A DNA stretch of 64,000 nt, taken from assembly GCF_003999875.1 (NCBI RefSeq), contig NZ_RQVJ01000001.1, positions 558,001 to 622,000 on the forward strand, given 5' to 3'. The notes beneath the pieces were generated by a model. The model saw nothing but the letters and a program-made list of their open reading frames with translations. It ran no database searches and was not told the origin of the DNA. This stretch comes from Veillonella sp. 3310 (GTDB lineage: Bacteria; Bacillota; Negativicutes; Veillonellales; Veillonellaceae). Below, one piece after another: positions 35,415 to 42,594 of this stretch. Within the stretch, counting starts at the first letter, position 1. Each line of letters begins with the position of its first letter. A program made the translations under genes and the position numbers.

Positions 35415-36636
35415 CTGTATTCAATTTAGAAAATCATACCACTCTCAAACCGTCACATATTTTTTGGACGTAGATATCAGTTTTAGATATTTATAGAATC
35501 ACAGTACTCTCAAACACAATTGGCGTTTTTGTAAAAGTTATTGGAGTTTGAGACATTTACAGAATTACACTACTCTCAAACATCACCCTCGAAGTTAACA
35601 TCGCCCACTGAGTTTGAGACATTTACAGAATTACACTACTCTCAAACACGAGTCTACTAAAATCTAAGGGAGTTAGGGTTTGAGACATTTACAGAATTAC
35701 ACTACTCTCAAACGCGCGCTAATCCATGAAGTTAGTGATTGGAGTTTGAGACATTTACAGAATTACACTACTCTCAAACAATGGCATTCGCTTTACACCA
35801 TCCCTTGCAGTTTAAGACATTTACAGAATTACACTACTCTCAAACACTCAAGAAATCATCTTCGGTTAGATCATAGTTTGAGATATTTACAGAATTACAC
35901 TACTCTCAAACATCATGCTATACAGCTATTTGTAACCCCATGTTTGAGACATTTACAGAATTACACTACTCTCAAACAGTGAAGAATTTGATACTGCCAA
36001 TTTTGACGTTTGAGATATTTACAGAATTACACTACTCTCAAACCTTAATTACACCTAGGCGGAAGTTATACCGGCTTGAGATATTTACAGAATTACACTA
36101 CTCTCAAACACAGCCTACGGTATAGATGCTGTACTAAAGGTTTGAGACACTTACAGAATTGCACTACTTTCAAACGTCTCACGCTAAGAGTGTTAGTAGT
36201 AACACGTTTGAGACACTTACAGAATTACACTACTCTAAAACCAATGCCCACTTACACAGATCAAAGAAAAGTTTGAAGTATTTACAGAATCACACTACTC
36301 TCAAACAGCGCTTGTGCTTTATTTTTTTATGTTCAGTTTGAGGCATTTATAGAATTACATTAACTCTCAAACCGACAACAACACTTGCAAGCATGCTTCA
36401 AAGTTTGAGATATTTACAGAATTACACTACTCTCAAACTGCTGATTCCATATGTGGACATAATGTGATGTTTGAGACATTTACAGAATTACACTACTCTC
36501 AAACGGAACTTCATCCCCTTCCCACTCATCCTTTGTTTGAGACATTTACAGAATTACACTACTCTCAAACTATGGAATAAACACTGTAGTGAGTTATTCA
36601 GTTTGAGACATTTACAGAATTACACTACTCTCAAAC
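35415..36636 (-). CRISPR. Type II CRISPR array, 18 clear repeats plus one eroded
   Basis: The repeat in crRNA orientation is 36 bp, starting GTTTGAGAGTAGTG and ending AAATGTCTCAAAC. Clear repeats run from 35480 to 36636 with 17 spacers of 29-30 bp; a strongly eroded copy at 35415-35450 adds an 18th spacer. Orientation follows the tracrRNA anti-repeat and the cas gene direction: the leader is at the high-coordinate end. The three repeats nearest the leader (36469, 36535, 36601) and five others are identical. Repeats at 36140, 36206, 36271 and 36336 carry several changes each, the last with a one-base insertion. The two at 35415 and 35480 are the decayed leader-distal end. Peptide-like ORFs across the array are artefacts of the repeat. 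Confidence 0.98.
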
Positions 36637-36687
36637 CCCAAACCCAAATACAAGTTCAGCGTTCCAAAGCTTGTCCAGTCACCACCA

Positions 36688-36704
36688 AGTGTAATCCTGT
36701 AAAT
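36688..36704 (-). other. Anti-repeat-like segment in the CRISPR leader
   Basis: The plus strand reads AGTGTAATCCTGTAAAT, which equals positions 11-27 of the crRNA repeat with one mismatch in 17. The leader transcript (minus strand) therefore carries the complement of the repeat, as a tracrRNA does. It starts five bases past the csn2 remnant stop and lies 51 bp before the first repeat. Confidence 0.7.
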
Positions 36705-36708
36705 ACCG

Positions 36709-36888
36709 TTAAATCAAACAAAAATCACTATCTAAAGTATACCCATTAATTAAAGATTTTTCAATATCATCTAGTCCATATGAACCAGATGATATACATA
36801 GAACACATAGCTGTTTCGCTAATATAGTCTTAAAAAATTGATGTAATTCCTCGGAGTCTAAATACATATCTATATTCATAATCACAAA
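36709..36888 (-). pseudogene. csn2: csn2 C-terminal remnant
   Basis: An open stretch of 59 codons ending at TAA, starting after a stop codon and without a full gene in front. It translates to FVIMNIDMYLDSEELHQFFK, then a V-L-C-I strand, and ends TLDSDFCLI. This pattern (strand, N-x-x-x-Y-L, a helix, a V-L-strand, and a final D-x-D-x-C-x-I) matches the C-terminus of Csn2, the toroidal DNA-binding protein needed for spacer acquisition in type II-A systems. About 160 N-terminal residues are missing. The fragment joins directly to a cas2 fragment. It contains a promoter-like sequence facing the array, which may explain why it survives. Identification is by eye, so moderate. Confidence 0.7.
36736..36764 (-). 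promoter_or_regulatory. Candidate pre-crRNA promoter inside the csn2 remnant
   Basis: TTGAAA, 17 bases, TATACT on the minus strand. Transcription would start near 36729 and run through the anti-repeat-like leader into the first repeat at 36636. Confidence 0.65.
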
Positions 36889-36892
36889 TTAC

Positions 36893-37012
36893 AGGCTTAT
36901 GTTCCCGCAGTTGTTTTTCTAACAATTTAACACTTGTTGTATTTAATACCAACTTCACATACACTGATTCCTGTAACATAATAAAGCCATTCACTAATAG
37001 AAATTTTCTGAA
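36893..37012 (-). pseudogene. cas2: cas2 internal remnant
   Basis: About 40 codons in a different frame from the cas1 remnant, reading FRKFLLVNGFIMLQESVYVK and then LVLNTTSVKLLEKQLREHKP. This is the middle of a type II Cas2 (known proteins have [20 protein letters not shown] followed by a LxxN helix). The first ~30 residues, including the catalytic-type aspartate strand, and the last ~40 are missing. There is no start codon or ribosome-binding site. It overlaps the last codons of the cas1 remnant and is fused at its other end to csn2 sequence, so two deletions have removed most of the adaptation module. Confidence 0.85.
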
Positions 37013-37209
37013 AATACAATTTTCACCTTAGCTTTAACTAAAGCATTAAGAAGAACGGTAGTTAAACTTACTGCAGTAGATTCAATAATCACCATGTAAA
37101 TCTCATCAATAAACACTTTTTTCACATCAAATCCCTGCCGAACAATCATATAATTCATTTTAAAATTAAGTTTAGATTGCTTAGTTATAACTACCGTTCG
37201 CCAACTCAT
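36994..37209 (-). pseudogene. cas1: cas1 N-terminal remnant
   Basis: A 71-codon frame beginning MSWRTVVITKQSKLNFKMNY and continuing with IDEIYMVIIESTAVSLTTVL and VKIVFS, the N-terminal beta-domain of type II Cas1 (typically ~290-300 residues). After residue ~66 homology stops and the frame ends within cas2-derived sequence (NFY, stop). The C-terminal helical domain with the Glu-His-Asp/Glu metal site is absent, so it cannot integrate spacers. Its ribosome-binding site (AGGAG, six bases before ATG) and the 8-bp gap after cas9 are intact, showing that this was once a normal operon. Confidence 0.93.
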
Positions 37210-37217
37210 AGTTTCTC

Positions 37218-40200
37218 CTATTTTATTTTAATTTCATTTTCATATAAACCTGTAATAGATGTTGTGATGACACTAAAGCTTTCAGTATTAGATACATTAA
37301 TACCGACTGTAGATCTTGAGCTTTTTATGTTAATCAGCTCTAAATTCCTAGTAGTTTTAAAATTAGTAATAATATTAAGGATTTCCATTAATATAGTAAC
37401 TTGATTTTCTAAAGATAACTCGCAAAATTTATCAAACCCTATAGTCTTAAATTCCTCTAATTTATTTCCTTTTAATTTTATAAATAAAGGAGTAGAAAGT
37501 TTATCCATAAAAACTTGATATAGTTTTTTATTATCTTCTGCTGTAACATATATTTTATTATCCGAATATGTTGTTGTAATAGTATGAATATCAAATGTTT
37601 TAGGATTTTCTATTTTTTGATATTCAACTTTTTCCAGCAATTTAATATAAACACTAATATCATTATCTAATACTAAATCTATAGCACAATCTACGCAGAC
37701 TTTATCTCCAGTTCTTCCTCCTAAATAATATTTAAACCCATTAATATTAACTAAACTACCAATATAAAGACCTCTATACATGACTTCAATACTTCTTATT
37801 TTTTTTGCATCTTTAGAGCCTTTACTATACAGTGCAATAATATCTTCTTTGAGACATCCTTGATTAGAAACATATAATGGAAGTGGGAAGATTTCAATCT
37901 TCTCTTTATCCTTTATATCCACAATTTTTAAAATAACATATTCAGCGATGGTCATTTTGGTTCTTCCACCATATTTTTCCACATCGCTTAAATGTATGTC
38001 CGACGATTTTAATGGTAAGTACACACCTTGTTTGGCTACGCCTTTTTTGTATACGGTTTCATCGGATAGTCCACCTTTTTGTGGTACTGCTCGTTGGGTC
38101 ACTCGAACGTCATTACTCCGCATCATCGTTTTGACAGTATCCATGCTAACATCTGGATCCCAAATAATACTATCTTTATTTTCTGTTGAGCAAATTTTCT
38201 TTTCAAACATCTTCGTCAAATTATAGGTTCGGTGAGTGCCATTTTGTTTAGCAAAGACAAAGAAGTTCTTTGTAAATTTTTCATGGTATACATTGCCCAC
38301 TACAATATTTAGGTACGCATCTTTGGCATGATGATGGTGATTGATGGAGCGTACTTTAATAAACCCAAAATCTCTTCTAAAATCAGATACATTTTCTGCT
38401 TTGGAAAATACCACTTCTGTATCTGGGTACAATTGGCGTAATAAGGTAGTAACAGCTTTCACAGACTGATTCGTAGATACCAACTGACGATTGATAAAAT
38501 GATTTAATTCCTCATCTGTTAAAGGTTCAACTCTAATTAACCGCTCAAATTTCTTTTGAGATATCAATCCTTTATCTAAGAGCATCTTCCAAAAATCTCG
38601 CCTTTGTTTTTGAATTGTTTCATCAATAGGATAGGTATCCTTTTTACGCATATTTAAAGTTTTATCCACTAATACTAAATTATCAAAACTATCATCTTTA
38701 GTCTTGCTTTGTGGAAAAATATGATCTTTATCATATTGACCAGTAGCTAAATCACGTATATCAATTCTTTCCCCTGAATACATACATCTACCTAACTGAG
38801 TAAAATATAAATATAGCTTTTTGCTATCTAAATCCGACTCATTAAATGCATTGAGTTCATCACGTAAACGTTCTATTTCTCCATCCTTAATTTGTTTATA
38901 TAAATCTACCAATATACCTTTTCTAGACTGAGTCCGCTTTTTATCTGCTTTATTTGTACGAGCTACTTCCACAAATATTTTCTTTGGTACTTCTTTACGA
39001 ATAGATATAAGCTCATCAAGGATACGCAATGTTTGCCATACACTACGTTTTACCATTGGCGACAAAGACAAATCTTCTAGCATTTCAAAGGTAGTTTTTT
39101 CTTTGGATCCCAATACTTGTGTCACATATTCTTGGACCACATCAATGAAAGAATAGGAAGAGCTCAATAGTTGCATCAAATTCTCCTGACCCTCACGCAT
39201 ATGCTCAATGATAGTACCTGCTTCTGCATCATTATCGTTCTTTTTCATGCCCCAAATGTCTGTTAGGAATTTTTTAGACAATTTGCCCCAACCTGTATAG
39301 GTAAGTTTTCCTAATTTTTTAATTTGTTCTCTAGTAAGACGATCTCCATAATAGTTTTTCAACACTTGCCGCAACATATCTTTACTTTCACCAAAGATAG
39401 TGATATATCGAATGATATCTTCTGCCATGGCATGGTCAAAATGTTCCCCTAGGATACGAGTCATATCTCTGTGGGATGTTAATTTCGTAGCAATATGTTG
39501 ATCCATGCCTGTGATAATAGGCGGCTGTGATACATAGTTATTATCTACTAAATATTTTGCGACCACTTTTTTCGTAGCTGTTTTACTATCTTGCAAGGAC
39601 ATAAAATGGTCTCTAATAAATGCATGTTTCACATCTGCCGGTAATGGTTTGTCGTTGACACGAATATTGTTCAATTCATTCAGCAACGAAAACTCCTCAT
39701 AAAGCAAGGAATATTTCGGCAACACATCTTGGTCGATTAAATAAGTGCATTTGTTAGTTAAGTTTTCAATGAATTTAACCGCCGATGCTTGGACGTCAAC
39801 TTTTTGTTCAAAATTCCACGGCAATACCTGTCCTGCTTCCTTACGAACAACCCAAGCAAACCCGCCATTTTCAATGGAGTGTGCTGGATTCAATGGGCCC
39901 ACATAATAGGGAATTTTAAATTCTAAGATAGATATAATTTTATCCGCTACCGTCAATCCATCTTCCACTTCATTTAAAAATGGAAAATTCACCTTAGCTT
40001 TGTCTAGGATGCGTACTAATTCTTCTTTGTGTAATTGATAAGGTACTACACCATTTTTACTAATTCGTTGGAGCGGTAAAAATACCCCTTCTTCTATTTT
40101 TTGTAATACTATCTCCGTATCTTCTGTCGCTGGCAAAGCGGATACTACTTTTTTCACGTATTTGAAGAAATCTTCTTCTGTAGTTGATGTGTTTCCAGTA

Positions 40201-41348
40201 ACACCTTGCTTAATATATTTCACATAGTTGGTGCCTTTATCCACGTCTGCCACAAACATATCATCATATAGTTTTCTGTCATCTTTCAGTACAGATTTCA
40301 ATACTACTAAATCTTCCTTATGTTGCTGATAGGATTCTATTTTCGCCTCTGAAAGTGATTGACCTGGTTTGATAATGGAGCTGATGACGATGATATCATG
40401 TAAAACTTTACATTGATCCACAACGGTAAATTTGTCGCCCCACACCTCCGTATACGCATCTCGCACGTCATCATAGATGATCTTGCTAAGACAAATATCT
40501 TTGAACTCTTTATCCTCTGGTACTGCTATTTCAACATCTTCCTCGGTGAAAAGGTCCACTAAATTTGCTTTTAATCCAATAATTAGATTACCCCACGCTT
40601 TCAACCGTTTTTTATCGATACTAGAAAGTTTTTTCCCATTCCCAATAATAGGCTCTAATTGTTTTACCGTATCACTACGCCCTACTCCTCTATCTAATAA
40701 TAGAAATACTACAACGCCAAGTACACTTTCATTATCTATGTGTGTACCAAAGCCTAACTCTGATAACGTAGATCGTACTACTTCATTAATTTCTCCATCC
40801 ACGGAAAATTCTTTTTTACCATATAAAAAGTTGCCACGGTATTTTAAGATATGATGAATCCCCAAAAATAACAAGCGAATGTCTTTCGTACCTTCTGTCA
40901 TCAAATGGTTGCGTAAGTGATAAATTGTAGGAAATTCCTTGTAGTAATCTATATCAGTGTACTCTTTATCCATGAATAAAGTATATTTCACTGGATTCGT
41001 TTTATCTTCTACATGGTATTTTGATTCATGAAGACGCATGAAAAATGTTTCATCTACCGCATTAATTTCTTTAGCAAATAATGACTCTAGTAAAAGTAAT
41101 CGAAACTTGCGACGTTGTATACGACGACGACCTGACCGTTTCATACGAGTATCTACTGCGGTTTGCGCCTCTGTAAACAATCTAGACCCCCACATCTTAT
41201 GAGACTTGAACTTCAATAATTCATACTTCTCATTTGTCACAGCCCAACCAACAGAATTTGTACCAATATCGAAACCAATAAAATAATTGCCCCTTTTGAA
41301 ACCTTTGTGTTTGCAAATCTGATCCTTGTGTTTGTCAAAATCACTCAT
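37218..41348 (-). CDS. cas9: CRISPR-associated endonuclease Cas9 (type II-A-like)
   Basis: A ~1376-residue RNA-guided nuclease that cuts DNA matching a crRNA. RuvC-I is YFIGFDIGTNSVGWAV with D27. The arginine-rich bridge helix is at 68-90 (RMKRSGRRRIQRRKFRLL). RuvC-II is IFVEVARTNK with E794. HNH is QYDKDHIFPQSKTKDDSFDN with H876. RuvC-III is HHHHAKDAYLN with H1007 and D1010. All catalytic residues are present and no frameshift is visible. Length resembles S. pyogenes Cas9 (1368). The start at 41348 (MSDFDKHKD) is chosen because AAGGAG lies eight bases upstream; an earlier in-frame codon at 41390 lacks one. It is divergent from the tracrRNA gene and upstream of broken cas1-cas2-csn2, whose csn2 piece supports subtype II-A. 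The PAM cannot be read from sequence. Confidence 0.97.
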   Translation of the reverse strand: MSDFDKHKDQICKHKGFKRGNYFIGFDIGTNSVGWAVTNEKYELLKFKSHKMWGSRLFTEAQTAVDTRMKRSGRRRIQRRKFRLLLLESLFAKEINAVDETFFMRLHESKYHVEDKTNPVKYTLFMDKEYTDIDYYKEFPTIYHLRNHLMTEGTKDIRLLFLGIHHILKYRGNFLYGKKEFSVDGEINEVVRSTLSELGFGTHIDNESVLGVVVFLLLDRGVGRSDTVKQLEPIIGNGKKLSSIDKKRLKAWGNLIIGLKANLVDLFTEEDVEIAVPEDKEFKDICLSKIIYDDVRDAYTEVWGDKFTVVDQCKVLHDIIVISSIIKPGQSLSEAKIESYQQHKEDLVVLKSVLKDDRKLYDDMFVADVDKGTNYVKYIKQGVTGNTSTTEEDFFKYVKKVVSALPATEDTEIVLQKIEEGVFLPLQRISKNGVVPYQLHKEELVRILDKAKVNFPFLNEVEDGLTVADKIISILEFKIPYYVGPLNPAHSIENGGFAWVVRKEAGQVLPWNFEQKVDVQASAVKFIENLTNKCTYLIDQDVLPKYSLLYEEFSLLNELNNIRVNDKPLPADVKHAFIRDHFMSLQDSKTATKKVVAKYLVDNNYVSQPPIITGMDQHIATKLTSHRDMTRILGEHFDHAMAEDIIRYITIFGESKDMLRQVLKNYYGDRLTREQIKKLGKLTYTGWGKLSKKFLTDIWGMKKNDNDAEAGTIIEHMREGQENLMQLLSSSYSFIDVVQEYVTQVLGSKEKTTFEMLEDLSLSPMVKRSVWQTLRILDELISIRKEVPKKIFVEVARTNKADKKRTQSRKGILVDLYKQIKDGEIERLRDELNAFNESDLDSKKLYLYFTQLGRCMYSGERIDIRDLATGQYDKDHIFPQSKTKDDSFDNLVLVDKTLNMRKKDTYPIDETIQKQRRDFWKMLLDKGLISQKKFERLIRVEPLTDEELNHFINRQLVSTNQSVKAVTTLLRQLYPDTEVVFSKAENVSDFRRDFGFIKVRSINHHHHAKDAYLNIVVGNVYHEKFTKNFFVFAKQNGTHRTYNLTKMFEKKICSTENKDSIIWDPDVSMDTVKTMMRSNDVRVTQRAVPQKGGLSDETVYKKGVAKQGVYLPLKSSDIHLSDVEKYGGRTKMTIAEYVILKIVDIKDKEKIEIFPLPLYVSNQGCLKEDIIALYSKGSKDAKKIRSIEVMYRGLYIGSLVNINGFKYYLGGRTGDKVCVDCAIDLVLDNDISVYIKLLEKVEYQKIENPKTFDIHTITTTYSDNKIYVTAEDNKKLYQVFMDKLSTPLFIKLKGNKLEEFKTIGFDKFCELSLENQVTILMEILNIITNFKTTRNLELINIKSSRSTVGINVSNTESFSVITTSITGLYENEIKIK

Positions 41349-41400
41349 TGTACTTCTCCTTTTCCATACAACATAACCGACCTCACACAATACAACTGTA

Positions 41401-41432
41401 AATATTCATTACCATACCTCAAAATGAATATT
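41401..41432 (-). promoter_or_regulatory. Inverted repeat in the cas9 5' leader
   Basis: AATATTCATT and AATGAATATT form a perfect 10-bp inverted repeat with a 12-nt loop, 53 bp before the cas9 ATG. TATAAT on the minus strand at 41453-41458 is a possible cas9 -10 element, so the repeat would lie in the untranslated leader. It could be an operator or an mRNA hairpin. Confidence 0.5.
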
Positions 41433-41472
41433 ACCATATATTATTTAATTTCATTATACTACTTAAAAACAC

Positions 41473-41501
41473 TTGACTCCATATCTTTTTTTGTATACAA
41501 T
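41473..41501 (+). promoter_or_regulatory. tracrRNA promoter
   Basis: TTGACT, 17 bases, TACAAT on the plus strand, with a start near 41508. It overlaps the expected -35 region of the divergent cas9 promoter, so the two may compete. Confidence 0.85.
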
Positions 41502-41507
41502 GAAAGC

Positions 41508-41647
41508 ATCTCAAAGACGTTAGAGATATTTACGTTTGAGATATTTACAGAATCACACTACAAGTTCAAATACGAATTTATTTTCATCGCCCTTGGGGCA
41601 CCCGCTGTGGGTACTTAACTCAATTCATTTGGAATTGAGTTTTTTTA
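41508..41647 (+). ncRNA. tracrRNA
   Basis: The anti-repeat (41535-41571) begins GTTTGAGATATTTACAGAAT and pairs with the crRNA repeat. The lower stem is 7 bp (TTCAAAT with GTTTGAG), the bulge is A opposite AAG, and an upper stem starts with CACTAC/GTAGTG, the standard type II layout. It is followed by two small hairpins (GCCC-TTG-GGGC at 41589-41599 and ACCC-GCTGT-GGGT at 41600-41612) and a terminator hairpin (AACTCAATTC / GAATTGAGTT, 41617-41641) with a T-run. A half-copy of the anti-repeat (GTTAGAGATATTTAC) sits directly in front at 41520-41534. Confidence 0.93.
41617..41647 (+). terminator. tracrRNA terminator
   Basis: A 10-bp stem AACTCAATTC / GAATTGAGTT, 5-nt loop, then TTTTTTT. Confidence 0.93.
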
Positions 41648-41724
41648 TTATCCTTCTTTTAAAGTACGATACCATACATAGATTATATTACGTTATACTA
41701 TCGACTAAACAAATTATCATAAGA

Positions 41725-41762
41725 CAAAAAAGGAACGTTGATCAAACATTATCAACGTTCCT
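41725..41762 (-). terminator. Terminator between the TVP38-family gene and the tracrRNA locus
   Basis: A perfect 12-bp stem (AGGAACGTTGAT / ATCAACGTTCCT, 8-nt loop). On the minus strand it is followed by TTTTTTG, and on the plus strand by CTTTATAT, so it may also work in reverse. It isolates the CRISPR locus from the TVP38-family gene. The remainder of 41648-41871 holds nothing I recognise. Confidence 0.85.
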
Positions 41763-41871
41763 CTTTATATGTTTATTCATATTAAGGCCATAGATTCTCT
41801 TAGTAGATGTCTTACTGTTTCAGACAGTGAGATGCACCACTCCTACAGACAGCCGGAGGCATCCTATTATA

Positions 41872-42567
41872 TTATCGCCGTTTCACCCACCGTTGGTATC
41901 CTTTCCACAATAGGAAATACAAAACCGACGCAACGAGTATGACGATTGTTAAACGACCTAAGTTATCTTGTAATAGCACCGCATCATGACCGACGATGAC
42001 TTCTAGTGCTGTGGAAGGGAATTTGCCCACCAAGTTGGCGATAATGTAATCGCGCAAAGAGATTTGGCTAATCGCTCCCAAGGCAGTAATGATACCACTT
42101 GGAAAATAAGGAATGGCACGAGCGAAGAGCATGACAGTCAAACCATTTTTACCACTAAAGTCATCCACTTTCAGTAAAAACTCGCTCTTTTCTATAACCT
42201 TATGCGCCGTATCTCGCAAGATATAGCGCATAATCATAAAGCTCAGTACAACGCCCACTGTTTCTGCTAGCCAAGAGATAATTATCCCTGGTACTAGACC
42301 AAATAGCAAGCCGTTAGCTGTGGAAAAGAAGATGGACGGTAAAAATCCTAGTGCATTGATGAGCACATCCAAAACAAAGCTGATCACCATGGCCCACGGA
42401 CCATAAGATTGTAATACTTCCGCCATGCGCTGTACATCACCAGAAAGAATTAATTCCCACATGTCATCATAGAAACCTGGAACAAGGACGTACACTAGAA
42501 CTCCTAGTATCACCAATCCGCTCAACAACCCTAGTTGTATATATCGTTCCTTTTTCTTATCATTCAT
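41872..42567 (-). CDS. TVP38/TMEM64 (VTT-domain) membrane protein
   Basis: A ~231-residue inner-membrane protein with about six hydrophobic segments. The VTT/SNARE-associated core is seen in INALGFLPSIFFSTANGLLF near residue 72 and VGVVLSFMIMRYILRD near 105, then the F-A-R-A-I-P-Y-F-P-S-G segment (LTVMLFARAIPYFPSGIITA) near 145 and the final NLVGKFPSTALEVIVG. Bacterial members of this superfamily include lipid scramblases or undecaprenyl-phosphate flippases, but the role of this subgroup is unknown. The start at 42567 (MNDKKKERY) has AAGG seven bases upstream; an in-frame ATG six bases earlier is too close to it. The gene follows lysC by ~27 bp. Confidence 0.85.
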   Translation of the reverse strand: MNDKKKERYIQLGLLSGLVILGVLVYVLVPGFYDDMWELILSGDVQRMAEVLQSYGPWAMVISFVLDVLINALGFLPSIFFSTANGLLFGLVPGIIISWLAETVGVVLSFMIMRYILRDTAHKVIEKSEFLLKVDDFSGKNGLTVMLFARAIPYFPSGIITALGAISQISLRDYIIANLVGKFPSTALEVIVGHDAVLLQDNLGRLTIVILVASVLYFLLWKGYQRWVKRR

Positions 42568-42594
42568 TCCCATACCTTCTTTTCTAGTCGTTAC

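Noticed and set aside
35680-36749. Open frames encoding repeated RHLQNYTTLK-like peptides
   Set aside because: They are the CRISPR repeat read in frame; the 66-bp repeat-plus-spacer period is a multiple of three. There are no ribosome-binding sites or promoters for them.
36994-37209. The 71-codon cas1 piece as a functional small protein
   Set aside because: It ends inside cas2-derived sequence and lacks the whole catalytic domain; best read as a remnant, although it might still be translated.
41307-41793. ORFs over the tracrRNA locus
   Set aside because: They overlap the cas9 start, tracrRNA and terminator and lack translation signals.
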